Below are positions 1 to 12,709 of a stretch of DNA of 64,000 bases, in pieces (the stretch's first letter is position 1; each line of letters starts with the position of its first letter). The notes under the pieces were generated by a model, which was given only the letters and a program-made list of their open reading frames with translations, had not been told where the DNA came from and did not search any database. Origin of the DNA: Lichina pygmaea. Taxonomy: Eukaryota; Ascomycota; Lichinomycetes; Lichinales; Lichinaceae. Location: the NCBI GenBank assembly GCA_963422465.1, contig OY730169.1:3782001-3846000 (forward strand). The letters run 5' to 3'. The position numbers and the translations under genes were made by a program.

Positions 1-204
1 GGTCACGATATAACTGTCGCTATCCGGTTCTCTGGCTTTCTCTCTCAGACCGTCCGAGATTGATTCTCATGATCCTCCGATCGACCCAGTTGACCCGGGT
101 GAACCCTCGAACATTCTCGACGCACAACAAACCAAAAAAAAAAAAAAAAAAAGAACAGCACCAAGGACGCACTACTCGATCGATCGCTCTTGTACGCCCG
201 TACC
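1..204 (+). promoter_or_regulatory. upstream region of the ferric reductase gene
   Basis: This short stretch between the window edge and the ferric reductase start codon contains a run of about 19 A at 134-152, roughly 50 bp upstream of the ATG. Poly(dA) tracts are common nucleosome-excluding elements in fungal promoters, so a role in promoter opening is plausible. No TATA box or iron-responsive GATA cluster stands out, and the rest of the promoter lies outside the window. Confidence 0.4.
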
Positions 205-1009
205 ATGTTCGCCGGTGTCCTGCCGCCGCTGCTGCTGCTCCTCGGAACGCTCGCGGGACTCGTCTCGGGAGTCGGTGATGGGCCGGCCGGCCACTCCGGC
301 GCCGGAGCTGCGGCCAACGCGACCGCCGGTGGAGGCAACAGCACCGGCTCCGGCCGTGGCCGAGTGCATCTCTCGGACGCCGAACGCTCCAAGAACAACG
401 AGTTCTACATCTACCTGGAGGTTGCGTTCGGCTCGCTTGTGGCGGCCCTGCTGGTCTACTATGTCGTTCTGAATATCTCGCGATATGTCCGTCAGATCAC
501 GTCGCTGCACAACCCGACCCAGCGCTACTTCGCCATCCCGAACGACGCCCTTGCGCGCTTCAAGCAGCACCTCCTCTATGCGCCCATCGTCCACAAGCGC
601 CACAACCGCGAGCTCAGGCTGTCGACGGCGGTCAACTGCGGAACCCTTCCCACCAGGTTCCAGGCCGTCTTCTTGACGGTATACGTCGCCGTCAACCTGA
701 TCTTGTGCCTCGTCAGCATCGACCGGAACGGCGAGCGCATGAGGGCCCTGGTCCAGCTGCGCCATCGGACCGGGGTCTTGGCCCTCGCCAACATGCTGCC
801 GCTCTTCGTCATGGCCGGTCGAAACAACCCGCTCATTCCGTGGCTAGGCATCTCCTTTGATACCTTCAACCTGATGCACCGCTGGTTCGGACGGGTCGTC
901 GTCGTCGAGAGCGTCCTGCACACGGCCGCGTACATGGCGTGCAAGGTCGAGTTCGGTGCGCGACCATCTGAAGTTTCTCCCGAGGGGAGGGGCGGGGCAG
1001 CGTGCTGAC

Positions 1010-1043
<34 letters not shown>

Positions 1044-2391
1044 CTGGATGGGCCGGGCTCAAGCGGTCGATGGCCGACAGCGAGCTGATCCTGGGCGGGT
1101 CCATCGTACGCTCTGACCCTCTCTTCTCTGCGTACGAGCGCTCACCCGGTTCGTACAGGGGGCCATTGCCTTCGTTGCGATCCTCTTCCAGTCGCCCTCG
1201 ATCATCCGACATGCCTTCTACGAGACCTTTCTACACGCCCATATCGCCCTCGTCGTCTTGGCCGTCGTCGGGCTCTGGATGCACCTCAAGGAGCTCCCGC
1301 AGATGCCTCTCGTGGTTGGCCTTGTGATTCTTTGGGCCCTCGAGGTACGTCCGCCTGGCTGTCTTGTCGTGCGTCTCACCTGCTGAGACGTGTGTGCGTA
1401 GCGTCTGTTCAGAGTCGTTCGGATCGTCTACCGCAACTTCGGGCACGGCGGCACCCGAGCGGTCGTGCAGGTGCTGCCGGGCGAGGCCCTGCGAGTGACC
1501 CTGGACCTCGCTCGTCCCTGGACTTTCCGGCCCGGCCAGCACGTGTACCTGTACATGCCGTCCGTCGGCATGTGGACCTCCCACCCCTTCACCGTGGCCT
1601 GGAGCGAGGAGCAAGAGATCGAGATGGTCAGCCACGGCAGCAACCGCAAGGAGATCCTGGAAGCGAGCAAGACGAACCTGTCCTTGGTCATCCGCCGTCG
1701 CACCGGATTCACCGATCGTCTCTACGGCAAGGCCGCGAAGGCCAAGGACGGCACCATCGACGTGCGTGCCTTTGTCGAAGGTCCATACGGTGAGTGCGAC
1801 TGTCGCGATGGCGTCGGCCGAGAACAAGCACTCACCGAGCCTCCAGGCGGCGTCGGCCTGCTCCACTCGTACGGTACGGTGCTGCTCTTCGCCGGCGGCA
1901 TCGGCATCACCCATCAAGTGCCTCACGTTCGCGATCTCGTGGCCGGCTACGGCAATGCCACCGTCGCCGCCAGGAGGGTTGTTCTCGTCTGGGTCATCCA
2001 GAGCCCTGGTGAGTCGCGCTCCATCCTGCTTTCTCCTCCTTTTCTCCCCTCGCGTCTCACGTGTACCGGTGTAGAACACCTCGAATGGATCCGGCCGTGG
2101 ATGACGACGATCCTCGCCATGGAAGGCCGCCGCGACATCCTCAAGATCATGCTCTTCGTGACCCGTCCGCGCACGACGCAGGAGATCCGCAGCCCGTCCG
2201 AGACGGTGCAGATGCTGCCGGGCCGGCCGGACATCAACACGCTGATCGACAACGAGATGCAGGGCCAGGTCGGCGCCATGGCCGTGAGCGTGTGCGGCAC
2301 GGGCTCGCTGTCGGACGACGTCCGTCAGGCCGTCCGTCGACGACAGCCCCACGCCAATATCGACCTGTTTGAGGAGGCTTTTACGTGGTGA
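205..2391 (+). CDS. ferric reductase (FRE family, six-TM flavocytochrome)
   Basis: The model has six exons: 205-955, 1044-1105, 1159-1344, 1402-1789, 1847-2008 and 2075-2391, giving 621 aa. The family reduces extracellular Fe(III) or Cu(II) at the plasma membrane, moving electrons from NADPH through FAD and two b hemes. Visible are an N-terminal signal-like hydrophobic segment (MFAGVLPPLLLLLGTLAG) followed by a Gly/Asn-rich ectodomain, several membrane spans with paired histidines (HRWFGR, LHTAAY, then HAHIAL and MHLK in exon 3), the FAD-site motif HPFTVAW, GPYG, the nucleotide-site LLFAGGIGIT and the C-terminal VCGTGSLSDDVR. Length and motif order fit fungal Fre proteins. The ATG at 205 is chosen because it begins the signal segment. 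Intron 1 ends in a GT microsatellite. It may serve iron acquisition or another flavocytochrome role; the substrate is not shown. Confidence 0.93.
1012..1043 (+). repeat. (TG)n microsatellite at the 3' end of ferric reductase intron 1
   Basis: About fourteen TG units run directly into the TAG that closes intron 1. A plausible branch site (gctgac) lies just upstream at about 1004. The dinucleotide repeat therefore occupies the place of the usual pyrimidine-rich tract, and its length sets the branch-to-acceptor distance. Confidence 0.85.
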
Positions 2392-3989
2392 TTGCCGACA
2401 CATTATCCTCCTTTGACCTTCTTTGACCTTCTTTGACCTTCCTGTCGATACTTTGTTCTCCCCTTTGACCCTTTATTCTCTTCTTCTCTATACCCTTCCT
2501 TATCCCCCTTCTCTTCCCATTCTTCCTTCCTGGTGTTTGACGGCTCCGAGAGCTCTGAGGGTTTGGGGCTCTGAAGGATCTGAGGGGAAGACAAAAGGGA
2601 AAATGAGCATCGGCACGTGGCGATATGCTGTCGCATGATGAGTGAGTACCTTGGGAAGAGGCTTCTACGTAGAAACAGAACTAGGGTCGGGGATGAGAAA
2701 AATGTGGGACATGGATGTGGATGTAGACAAACGTCGACATGGATGCAGACATGGACCGACACGCATGGCTGGCCTATCTGTCTTCCTTCCTTCCCTTCCC
2801 TTTCCCCTCCTTCCTTACTTCCTTACTTCCTTACTTGCCTAGCGAGGCTCATGTACAGGATACATAATCACACATGATTCATGGCCATCAAATTCTTGAC
2901 TTTGATAGCATCACCAATCATCACCAACCGTTCCAAGCCGTTGCGGCCGCAAGGCTGAGCCTGGCTTCGTCAGTAGTGTTAGTCAGCTAGATAGGGGGCC
3001 ATATAGCCCTCGGGTCCGAGAGGGCGTCAATGATCAATACCTTCTCCCCGCTCAGAGCAAGCCATTGCCTTTCAGCTCCAGCACAAACTTGTCACCAGTT
3101 CTCTGATCTCCCCTCGGCCAGTCTCGTTTTCTTGACATGCATGTATCCTTCGGTTCATCCTTGTTCTTTTCTCGAGAAAAGAGAGACGCAACAAGGGAAG
3201 AAAGGAACAGAGAGAGAGGAGATTGGAGGATTTGGGGTTGGGGGGGGGGGGGGGGGATTGGGTTATGGGATCATGCCCTCAAATCCATCCCAACTTCTCG
3301 GTGTTCCTACCAACTTACTTCCGTACTTCCGTACTTCCGTACTTCCATCCCTCCTTCGATCCTACAGGATCGTACAAGACATGTTTCGGATCGCCGCCCA
3401 CCCACCCACTAGAGCTCCGGACATGGGAGAGTTGGAGCCCCCGTGCGAGGATGGGAGTTTTGTGGGAAAGTTGGAGTCGTTTTGGAGGAACAGGAGCTTC
3501 AGGCGAGACATGGAGGAATCGATGCCCCCCCCCCCCCCCCCCCCCCCCCCTCACCGGGGCTACACGAGCGAGTTGAGGACGGAGGTTGTGGGAGATTGTG
3601 GGGAACAGAGTGTCAGGAGCTTGGCTGAGAGTGAGGATCCAAGTGGCTGTGATGCTACTGTATACTGTAGATTGGCACTTTGTCTGTAAGTACTGTACTA
3701 CATACATGCTGGTAGAAGTATAAGGAAGTGAGAAGTACTGGGGATCAGGTACACCTCTTGGGGTAGGTGTAGCTCTTGAAGTAGGCATGGCACTTGAATT
3801 AATAAAGTGTAGCACTGGGAGTAAAAATTAGGCCCTGTGATAAGACTAGGAGTATGTACCTCTGTACCCATACATACTATCAGGTGCAATTAGTTTGAGC
3901 AATGTGATGTTGGGAGTGACCTTGCTTGGTGTGTGGCTGACTGTTGCGCTAAGAATTTTATGTACTGTTGCTCTGTTGCTGTCAATTCA
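2392..3989. other. intergenic DNA with low-complexity tracts
   Basis: I see no gene here. The stretch holds TTTGACCTTC repeats just after the ferric reductase stop (possible 3' UTR), tandem CTTACTTC units near 2808-2840, TTCCGTAC units near 3318-3345, a run of 17 G at 3240-3256 and a run of 26 C at 3525-3550. From about 3690 on it becomes AT-richer and rich in GTAC/GTA motifs. The small open frames have no recognisable domain. Confidence 0.6.
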
Positions 3990-4327
3990 ATGAGACTATC
4001 GTCAACTTGGTTCCCGCACCTGTCCATGTCGCAACATCCATCTGTCGCAATGCCCCCATTCACAAAGTGAAGATCGTGAAGGAATGGCTACGGCAGACTG
4101 GGATCTGACTCCTGGAATGGCCGCCTTACTCCCCAGACCTCAACCGCATCGAGAAATCTCTGGTTTTCATTGAAGGAGAAGACTCGAGAGTTGGCTCCAG
4201 TGAGGTCTGCAGGATATGACTGCTACCGAGGCTAAAAGAGTTCTCGAGGAGACAGCACCAGATGCCTGGCTCCAGATTGATCCAGCACGCTTTCAGAAGC
4301 TGATCGACTCTATCCCTCGACGGATCA
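3990..4327 (+). pseudogene. Tc1/mariner transposase fossil, C-terminal catalytic part (left half)
   Basis: Read on the plus strand this encodes NAPIHKVKIVKEWLRQTGI, a stop, then LLEWPPYSPDLNRIEK, the conserved end of the DDE/D catalytic core of Tc1/mariner transposases (WPPYSPDLNPIE), followed by a decayed helical tail ending QKLIDSIPRRI. One in-frame stop precedes the WPPYSPDLN block and at least one frameshift follows it. Only this 3' part of the gene is recognisable; the left limit at about 3990 is approximate. The gene is interrupted at 4327 by the LINE and resumes at 21290, where the codons for the last residues and the stop are found. It is therefore the oldest layer of the nest. Confidence 0.82.
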
Positions 4328-4339
4328 GCCCTGCTAGCA

Positions 4340-4820
4340 ACATCAGTCACCCAGTGCTACAAATGTGCTAGGTTTGGACACCAAGCACGCACTTGCCAAG
4401 CCCAAGCCCAGTGCACAGCCTGTGGAGGAAAGCATGCCAGAAGAGACTGCCAGACTCCTCCAGAAACTCTAACACCAAAATGTGCAAACTGCAAGGGAAA
4501 CCACCCAGCCTGGTCAAAGTCCTGCCAGAAAAAACAGGAAGCAATCCAGAAAGCAAGGGAGGCATGGCTAGCAAGACCAGGGAGGTACACAACAGCTCCC
4601 AGACTAGCTCTACCTCAGACTCCCTCAACACAAGAAAAAGGGCCAAGTCTACAAGACAGACAAGAGGCTAAGAAAAGAAAACAAGGGGAAGTACTAAGAG
4701 CATGCTCAAGCTCAAGACTGAACACTCAGCTCCCCACTTTCCCACTTGCACAGAACTCAGAGTTCCAAATTAACATACCCAGAAAAAAAGCTACTGAGAT
4801 CTTGGAAGACTTTAGCCAAG
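4340..4820 (+). pseudogene. LINE ORF1 C-terminus with three CCHC knuckles
   Basis: The plus strand encodes three consecutive nucleic-acid-binding knuckles: CYKCARFGHQARTC, CTACGGKHARRDC and CANCKGNHPAWSKSC. This triple arrangement is the signature of the gag-like ORF1 protein of fungal and insect I/Jockey/Tad LINEs, where it binds element RNA. The N-terminal part of ORF1 is missing because the insertion is 5'-truncated within the first knuckle region. A basic Gln/Lys-rich tail follows, then a short gap before the endonuclease frame opens. Confidence 0.8.
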
Positions 4821-6162
4821 AGGATTAATAAGTTACTCCACACTTAACCTTCTCCAGTATAATGTCCAGAAAAGCCAGACATGCCAAGAACTTCTACTGG
4901 CGAACTCTAGACTACAGGAAGTGGACATCATCACTCTGCAAGAACTCTGGGAAAACCCCCACCAAGAATCAAGCATCTCTACAATATTCTCAGCCTTCTA
5001 CCCTTTACAAAGCCAGGAGCTAGGGAGAACACTTGTTCTTGTTAACAGAAGAATTTTGCGGTCATCTATAAGTCCAATTTTCTGGAGTAAAGATCTAGTC
5101 TCCTTGGAGATAAGAGTTCAAACAAAGTCATTCTGGATCCACAACCTCTATTTCACACCCACAAGCCAAAGAAACTATAGAGAGTCAGCTCAGACTCTTC
5201 TAGACCTACTGGAACAAGCTATCCAAAAAGAGGGTGAACATATTCTCCTGACAGACTCAAATCTCCACCACCCAAGTTGGTCAAAGTCAAGCCAGCTATA
5301 CTCAGAATTGGCCTTATCCTTCAAGGACCTAACAGATAAATGGGGACTAGAGCTGGCAATAGCTCCCTACACACCAACAGGAGCAAGAACTCTTCTAGAA
5401 CCACCTTCATCAGCAATTGATCTTTCTTTTATTTCAAGTTCTTTACTTAATTCTCTTATTTACTCACAAATTAATATGAGATTCCACACAGGGTCAGACC
5501 ACAGACCAGTGTACACAATTCTCAGTCTGGAGACTCCAAGAAAAACCAGAACAGACAAAAAGAACTGGAGAACTCTGGATGCTAGTCAAGCAAGACAAGA
5601 AGCTGATAACCTACCACCTATTCCACCTCTAACTAGCAAGAAAGAAGTGGATGATTATCTGGAAAGACTGGACAAAACTCTCCAAGAAATTGCAAACAAG
5701 ACAACCCAACCTTGCAAAGAGTCCAGGTATGCAGTACCATGGTGGAACCAGGAAATCAAAGAAATAATCCAGGAGGAAAGAAAAGTAAGAAGAAAAGTAC
5801 TCCAAGGCCAAGAGGAAACCACCAGACTAGAGGAGATAACTAAAAAAAAGAGTCTGATCAGACAAGCCAAAAGAAAGACATTCAGAACACATCTCCACCA
5901 GCTAGCAGAAACCCAGGACTACTGGAGAATTGCCAAATGGAGAAAAGAAAAAGCTGGCAAAGTTCCTGACCTACCAATAGTCCCAGAACTTATAGGACAA
6001 CAAGGACAGCTGGCAAAGTCTTTTGAAGAGAAAACAGAAGCTTTCAGGACTTAATTCTTCCCTCTTCCTCTACAGCCAGAGTCAGAGGAACAGGACCTGC
6101 CAGAAGAAACCCAGGAATGGCAACTATCCCAAGAAGTCTCCAAGGAAGAAGTACAAGAAGTT
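4816..6162 (+). pseudogene. LINE ORF2, apurinic-like endonuclease domain
   Basis: The frame opens after a stop at 4813 and runs to 6054. It shows the endonuclease landmarks LLQYNVQKS (N-terminal strand), VDIITLQELWEN (catalytic Glu block), LLTDSNLHHPSW (the GDFNxHH block, with TDSN in place of GDFN) and GSDHRPV (the catalytic SDH block). A Lys/Glu-rich linker follows, as in Tad/I-type elements. This enzyme nicks target DNA to prime reverse transcription. The frame stops at 6054 shortly before the Gypsy insertion at 6163; no credible ATG was found at the 5' side, so the start is left open. Confidence 0.82.
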
Positions 6163-6765
6163 TGTTGCGGTCCGTACCGTGCTGTCCTAACCGAGTATAG
6201 GATTAAGAGCGAGATGCGGAAGGCGGGTTAGTTCTCGCAGGAGAGGAGTGTCAAGGAGCGCGAAGGGGTTTGGTGGAACGTGGTGGTGGTGACACCTGAT
6301 CAATGGCTTCGTACAAAAGGATTATATTAAAGTAGATCTAGTTGTCTGGATCACAACATGAGTTAAAGACAATTATTCCATAAGGGAACTATCACCGGAC
6401 TATATAGTGCTGGCCTGTCAAGACAATCGAGATTGTCTCAACAGTCTCGACGTCAAGACGGGTGAGATTGTCTCGACAGTCCCACCATGCTATGCATCAT
6501 GTGTCAAGACAGGTGAGATTGTCTCAACACTTCATGCACGCTGTGTCAAGATAGGTAAGATTGTCTTGATGCTTCCTGCACTCTGCATCAAGACTGGTGA
6601 GATTGTCTCGATGCTTCATGCATGCTGCGTCAAGCCACCCGTGTTTGTCTTGACAGTCACGTGACCCCTTGTCAGTTTGGTCACTTGACTTTCCATGGTG
6701 TCCTCTTGCCTGGCCCGCGGCCTGGTTGCTTATAAATGAGTGGCTCCCATCCAGAGATCATAACA
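6163..6765 (-). repeat. left (3') LTR of Gypsy copy 1
   Basis: The 603-bp terminal repeat contains a central array of about 42-bp units, each starting GTCAAGAC and holding GATTGTCTTGA-like sequence, so each unit can fold on itself. A TATATAG box faces the element on the minus strand and a TATAAATGAG box near its inner edge faces inward on the plus strand. Confidence 0.92.
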
Positions 6766-9700
6766 CTACCCTTCTCTCCTCTATTCATCATCCTGATGAA
6801 TTCTTGAGTATGTCTGTGACATCACATGCCTCTGCTTACTGAAGACAACTGGCAGCCCAGATCTGTGATCATAACTTTGTGTTGCTTGCTCTGTGTGACT
6901 TCTGTGTTTTGAACCACAAGCCCTGTTTCTGAATGTCTGACGACAACAATAAGTTGAAGTACGCTGAGTGCACTTGTCGTGGGAAGTCTTGTGTGTCACT
7001 TTCTTGGGAGTCGCTGAACATAACCCAAGATAACCTTCGCGAGGATTTGGCTGTTGATGAGGCCAAGCGGAATGCTCTTGTTGAGCAGCTTGCCAAGCTG
7101 CAGGCTTGTGTGTCCCGAAAGTGAAAGGTTCTTGAAGGTGCTGAGAGTCAAGCAAGAAAGAAGCTCCAGTGCCTTGTTGCTGAAATAGAGGTGGATGGTG
7201 AAGACTTGTCGGTGACAGTCATTGACATGTCTGCGCTGCAGGCTGAGCTGTTTGGTCCTGCTTCTGCTGGAACTACTGCAGAAGGAGCTGGCAGTTTGCA
7301 AGGTTCCTGAGTGGTTCCTAGGTATTTTCCGAGTCTGGGTAGTTTTTCCACTTGACAAGGTATCGCTGACCTTTTCTCTTCAGGATATGTTCAACCTTGA
7401 ATTCCTGTTCTTCCTCTGGTTGGTAATGAAATGTTTCCTGCAAGGGTGTGCTCTGATCAGCTAATTTGATCATTGAGATGTGAAAGTTTGGGTGTACCTG
7501 AGCATCTCTCAGTAGTCGCAGTCTGATGTTGACTGGTCCAGTTCTTTCTTCAACTAAAAATAGTCCAACCTTGACGTGGTCCAGTTTCTTTGTTCTTGGT
7601 TTCTTGACTTTCCAATTTTTTGTGAGGAGGTAGACTTTATCCCCCTTCTTCAGCTGAGGTGCCATTTTTGATTTTTTTCTATTTGGCGTTACATCTTTTC
7701 TGAGGTCTCTTGAAGGTAGTGTCTCATCATCATGTGTGTTTGTCGTAGAAGCTTGTCATGTTGGAGTGCTTTCTCCGTGTTTGGTGAAGCTCTGCTTGGT
7801 ATTCTGATGTTTGTGTGTTGCCCAAAATTGGCAAAGAATGGTGATTCCTTTGTTGAGTCTGATCTGTGCTAGTTAATTGCCAGCTGTGCCACTGGTAATA
7901 GCTGTACCCAATTGCTGTGGGTCTGGTTGATGTAATACTGTAAATAAGTCTCCAGGACTTGGTTTACTTGCTCTGTCTGGCTGTCAGTCTGTGGGTGATA
8001 GGCTGTAGATATTTTGGGTTTTGTTCCCATGGCTGCACTGATTGTTTTCTAGTAGTTGGATGTGAAGAGCTTGTCTCTGTCAGTAATGACTGTGATTGGA
8101 ACTCTGTGGTCCCTGACCAATCTGTCCAGTAGAAGGTGTCCCAACTGCTCTGCTGTGTGGGTTTCCTTGAATGGTACCACTATTAGGTATTTTGTGAATC
8201 TGTCCACAACCACCATAATTAAGTTGTAGGTGATTCCGGTGACTGGGTCTTTGGACTTGGGTAGCTTTGTGATGAAGTCTATTGACATGTCTTCCCAAGG
8301 GCCTCTTGGTATCATGTTTGGGTGTCCTTCTCCGTATGGCTTATGTCTTCCATGTTTGTTTTTCTGGCATAGTAGACATTTGCTGATGTAGCTTGTAACA
8401 TGTTGTCAGAGGTTGATGACATTGTTCCCTGCCTGTTGGATAAGGTCTGTGGTTTTAGTAATTCCGGGGTGACTATGTGCTGGATTATCATGGTAGTTCC
8501 TTATTAGTTCTTCAGTGTCTTCTGCTGTGAGCTTGTTAATCTGTGGTTGAGGCACCAGGTTTCCTTGCTGGTCCTGCTGTAAGATTGTTCCTTGGTGTTC
8601 ATCATCTTCCATGTAGTCTTTTTGTCAGCTTAGTGCGTCTGCTCTCCCATTGTCTTGTCCGGGGGTGTACAAGATCTTGAACTTGTGTTGCCCTAGGAGC
8701 TCAGTCTATCTGACTTGTTGTCTGTTCAGCTTTTTGGTTGTTGTAAACATTGTCAGATTCTTGTGGTCTGTGAGAATGGTGAGTTTGGAACTGCTTTCCG
8801 CGTACACTCTCCAGTGTTCAAGTGCGTTGATAACTGCCAGTAGCTCTTTGTTGTGGATATCATAGTTTCACTCCACTTGTGACATTTTGCGTGAGTAGTA
8901 GGCAACTGGGTGCCACTTGCCATCTGCCTGTTGGCATAGACATGCTCCCACCACTTGGTCTGAAGTGTCTGTTTTGATTTGCGTTGGCTGGCCTGTCTTG
9001 AAGTTGAGGAGAACTGGTTCCTTGGCACAAGTGTCCTTGAGCTGTTAGAATACTTTTTGTTATCTCTCTGTCCACCAGTACTCCACATCCTTCTTCATGA
9101 GTTCTGTCAGTGGTGTTACCATCTGTGAGTAGTTCTTAATAAACTGTCAGTTGAAGATGGCAAATCCCAGGAAGGCTTGTACTTCCTTGACTGATGTTGG
9201 TGTTGGCTATTACTGAATCACTTTGATCTTCTCAGAGTCAATCTTGATCCTTTTGATTCCTATGATATATCTGAGGAATTCAACTTCCAGTTTGTTGAAC
9301 TCGCATTTCTTCAGGTTGAGCTTAAGCCCTGCCTCTTGTAGGCATCGTAGAACATCCTTCACATGTTTGGTATGTTCCTGTTGTGTTTTCAAGTAGACAA
9401 GAATGTTGTCCAGGTAGGTGATAGCTGTTTGGTCCAGGTGTGCTCTGATAACATTGTTGACCAAGGCTTGACATGTTGCTGGTGTGTTCGTGAGTCTGAA
9501 TAGCATGACCAGATACTTGTAGTGTCTGTATCAGGTTCTGAAAGCTGTCTTCCATTCTTCTCTCTTTTTCATGTGTATCAGGTTGTATACTCCTTTCAAG
9601 TCCAGCTTGGTGAAGATTGTAGCTTGGCTGATCCTGTCTTGCAGTTCATTTGTATTTGGCAACAGATATCAGTTTTTGATGGTAATGTTGTTGAGTTTCC

Positions 9701-12106
9701 TGTAGTCCACGCAAAGTTGAAGACTTCTGTCTTTCTTTGGTGCAAATAGTATTGGGTATCCTGCTGGTGATTGAGATTCTTGAATGAAACCCTTTTTCAG
9801 GTTTTCCTCCAGGTACTTGCGAAGTACTTGGAGCTTTTTCTCTGATAACTGGTAAATTGGTCTAAATCCTGGCTCTGTCCCTGGTTGCAACTTGATCTCA
9901 TAATCCCAAGGTTAGTGCTTAGGCAACACTGCTGTTATTGTCTCTTCCTGAAAGAGGTTATCATACCCAGGTCAGTACTCTTCAGAGATCTCCAGAGAGT
10001 TAACAACTTCCTCTCTCTTCATCTCTGACTGTTTGGCCACCTGGTTCCAGGGTGTACCTGTCAAGGCAGACCTCTTCTCTTGAGAGTTGTCCTTTCTGTC
10101 AGTGAGGTTCCACTGAGGACTCCTTCCCTCATCTGTCCACACCTTCTGCGGCTGGTAACAGGTCTGAGCTGTGTTGTTAGTGCAGTTCCTAAACATGAGT
10201 ACTCCTGTCTTCCAGTTAACAACTGGGTTGTACTTCTTTAGCCAAGGCATCCCCAAATAGATATCCTGAGTGGCCAACTTGACAATATCAAGGTGGATCC
10301 TTTCAGCATGGTGTCTGGTAACTATTTCCATTGGCTGTGTCTTATGGCAGACTAGCTCTGTTTGTCTATTTGCTATCGCGAGCTGGTAGGGCTGCTGCTT
10401 GTGTTTCTTTCTGGTGCTGAGGGTGTTGTAAAGTTGTCTTGAAATGTAGTTTCCACTGGCTCCAGAATCAACAAGTGTGTATGTCTGTACTGGCGTGTTG
10501 GCGTGTAGTGACACAGGCAATCACAGGTGCTTTGTGTTGCTAGGGGTCATGTGGTTAAGCTCCTGATATCACCTCTTGACAAGGGAGTTCAGTTTTTTCC
10601 TGATTGAAGTGTTTTTCTGCTGACTGGGCAATAGGTCCAGCTATTCCCATCAGTCCTGAGGAATCTGTTCATGAATTTGTCTTGCTGATGCTTGTCACAT
10701 CCAGACTTAAGGCAGTACTGCCAATTGTTGATGTAGCAGTTGTTGTTGTTGCCTTGCTGTAGGAACATGAGGTGTTTGTGCCAATCATGTGTGTGCTCAG
10801 AGAATGTGATGTGTTTGTGTTTGTCCCAAAGGTGGATCTCACACATATCCTTCTTGCAATTGACCCAATGCTTGTGGCAGGTGGTGTGGTAGAGTGAATG
10901 TCCTCTATACCTTTGTAGTTGTTTGTGGTAGATGCAGTAGTGCTTTGTGCAGAACCTCCACTGTAGTTCGCTGTGCTGTAGGTTTCATGGGTCCATGCTG
11001 TAAGTATAGCTTCCTTGTAGTATTTCTTCTTTGATAGACACAGGTTTGTCTCAGTCTCCATCAGAGGTAGTTAAGGGCTCCTGTCCCTTGTCCTGACCTG
11101 TCTGTTCTGGTAGGTCCTTGCCTCCTGATGTTGCCAGTTGGTGGGCTGCTTCAAGTGTCTGATTGTAATTGTCCTATTGTTCAAGGGATAGCTGAGCCTC
11201 TCCTGGTGGGTCCTCTGGCTTGATGATGTTCCAGTCTCTGTCAAGTGTATTAAGTTGCTGTCAGTACACCTTGTTCTTTGAACAATAGTCTTTCGCCATG
11301 TGGCCTAGCTTGCCACAGGTATAGCACTTCAGTGCTTTCCCTTTTTTGTTGTTCCTTCCCTTTGTGAACCTTCCTCTGTGGTGGACTGCATCCAGTTCCA
11401 TGGGTGTATAGCTATATGGATCATGTGGTGGTGTCTTGTTAGGTGGCTTGTAGTGGTTGCTCACATGCCATGCGGGGTGGCTGTATCCTCTGTCATAGCA
11501 CTTCTCCATCACTCACTTAAATAGCTTGTTGTCAATGTTGATTGCTTGTGTGATGAGTTCATCCAGTGTCTTGACTGCTTGTCTGTCAAAGGTGATTTCA
11601 TCCTTCATGTTTTCCTTGAGTCTACATCAGTACATAACCATCAGGGTGTTGTCATCCCAGTCAGTCAGTACTGAGTATTACTTGAACTGTGTAGTGTACT
11701 CTGCGGCTGAGTGTTGTTGCTTGATGTGCTGGATCATTCGTATAGCCACTTTGTCTTTGTTAGATAGTCCAAGGATCCTTTTGATCTTGTCCTTGAATTG
11801 TGTCTATTTTGTTATCCATTCTGATGTGTTGTCGTGGTCTCTGTTTTCTGAGAGATGTTTGTTGACGTAGGGTTTGACCTATCAGTGGGTATTGCCTCTC
11901 ATGTAAGTGGTTGTGAAGAGTGGCCACTTCTCTTTAGGTAGCCTTATCTCAGGTTGGAATTGAAAGTAGACTTGAAGTTGCATAAGCCAATCATCAACCT
12001 TGTTTCTTTCACTGTAGAACAGGTCTGGCTTGGCAATGCTAATCTTTCCATCTGGGAAGTTGGGGTTGGTTACTTCTGAGGTACTCATCCTTGAGGGTCT
12101 TCAAAG

Positions 12107-12709
12107 TGTTGCAGTCTGTACTGTGCTGTCCTAACTGAGTATAGGATTAAGGGTGAGATGTGGAAGGTGGGTTAGTTCTCGCAGGAGAGGAGTGTCAAGG
12201 AGTGTGAAGAGGTTTGGTGGAACATGGTGGTAGTGACACCTGATCAATGGCTTTGTACAAAAGGATTGTATTGAAGTAGATCTAGTTGTCTGGATCACAA
12301 CATGAGTTGAAGATGATTATTCCATAAGGGAACTATCACTGGACTATATAGTGCTGGCCTGTCAAGATGATCAAGATTGTCTTGACAGTCTTGACATCAA
12401 GACAGGTGAGATTGTCTTGACAGTCCCACTATGCTATGCATCATGCGTCAAGACAGGTGAGATTGTCTTGACACTTCATGCATGCTGTGTCAAGACAGGT
12501 GAGATTGTCTTGATGCTTCCTGTACTCTGCATTGAGACTGGTGAGATTGTCTTGATGCTTCATGCATGCTGCGTCAAGCCACCCATGTTTGTCTTGACAG
12601 TCACATGACCCCTTGTCAGTTTGGTCACTTGACTTTCCATAGTGTCCTCTTGCCTGGCCCACAGCCTGGTTGCTTATAAATGAGTGGCTCCCATCCAGGG
12701 ATCGTAACA
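12107..12709 (-). repeat. right (5') LTR of Gypsy copy 1
   Basis: This 603-bp repeat matches 6163-6765. In the first 160 bp I count about 14 differences between the two, all transitions and most of them in CpG-derived contexts. The gag start lies about 20 bp inside it on the minus strand, leaving only a very short leader with the primer site. Confidence 0.92.

Larger units (their letters stand above)
6163..12709 (-). mobile_element. Ty3/Gypsy chromovirus fossil, copy 1 (broken)
   Basis: A 6.5-kb LTR retrotransposon fossil on the minus strand, inserted in LINE ORF2 between the endonuclease and RT domains. The flanks are aagtt and aggtt, a 5-bp target duplication with one mismatch. The 603-bp LTRs (6163-6765 and 12107-12709) begin TGTTGC and end TAACA on the plus strand. 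From right to left, parts resembling gag with a CCHC knuckle, protease (about 10.4 kb), reverse transcriptase and RNase H (about 8.6-9.9 kb), integrase (about 7.8-8.6 kb) and a chromodomain (about 7.3-7.5 kb) are recognisable. A purine-rich tract adjoins the left LTR. It is clearly dead, with roughly ten or more breaks. Its LTRs differ more than those of copy 2, almost only by transitions, so it is older or more heavily deaminated. Confidence 0.93.

Noticed and set aside
1231-2403. 390-codon minus-strand open frame
   Set aside because: It is antisense to the ferric reductase exons and crosses their introns; GC-rich codon bias keeps the frame open.
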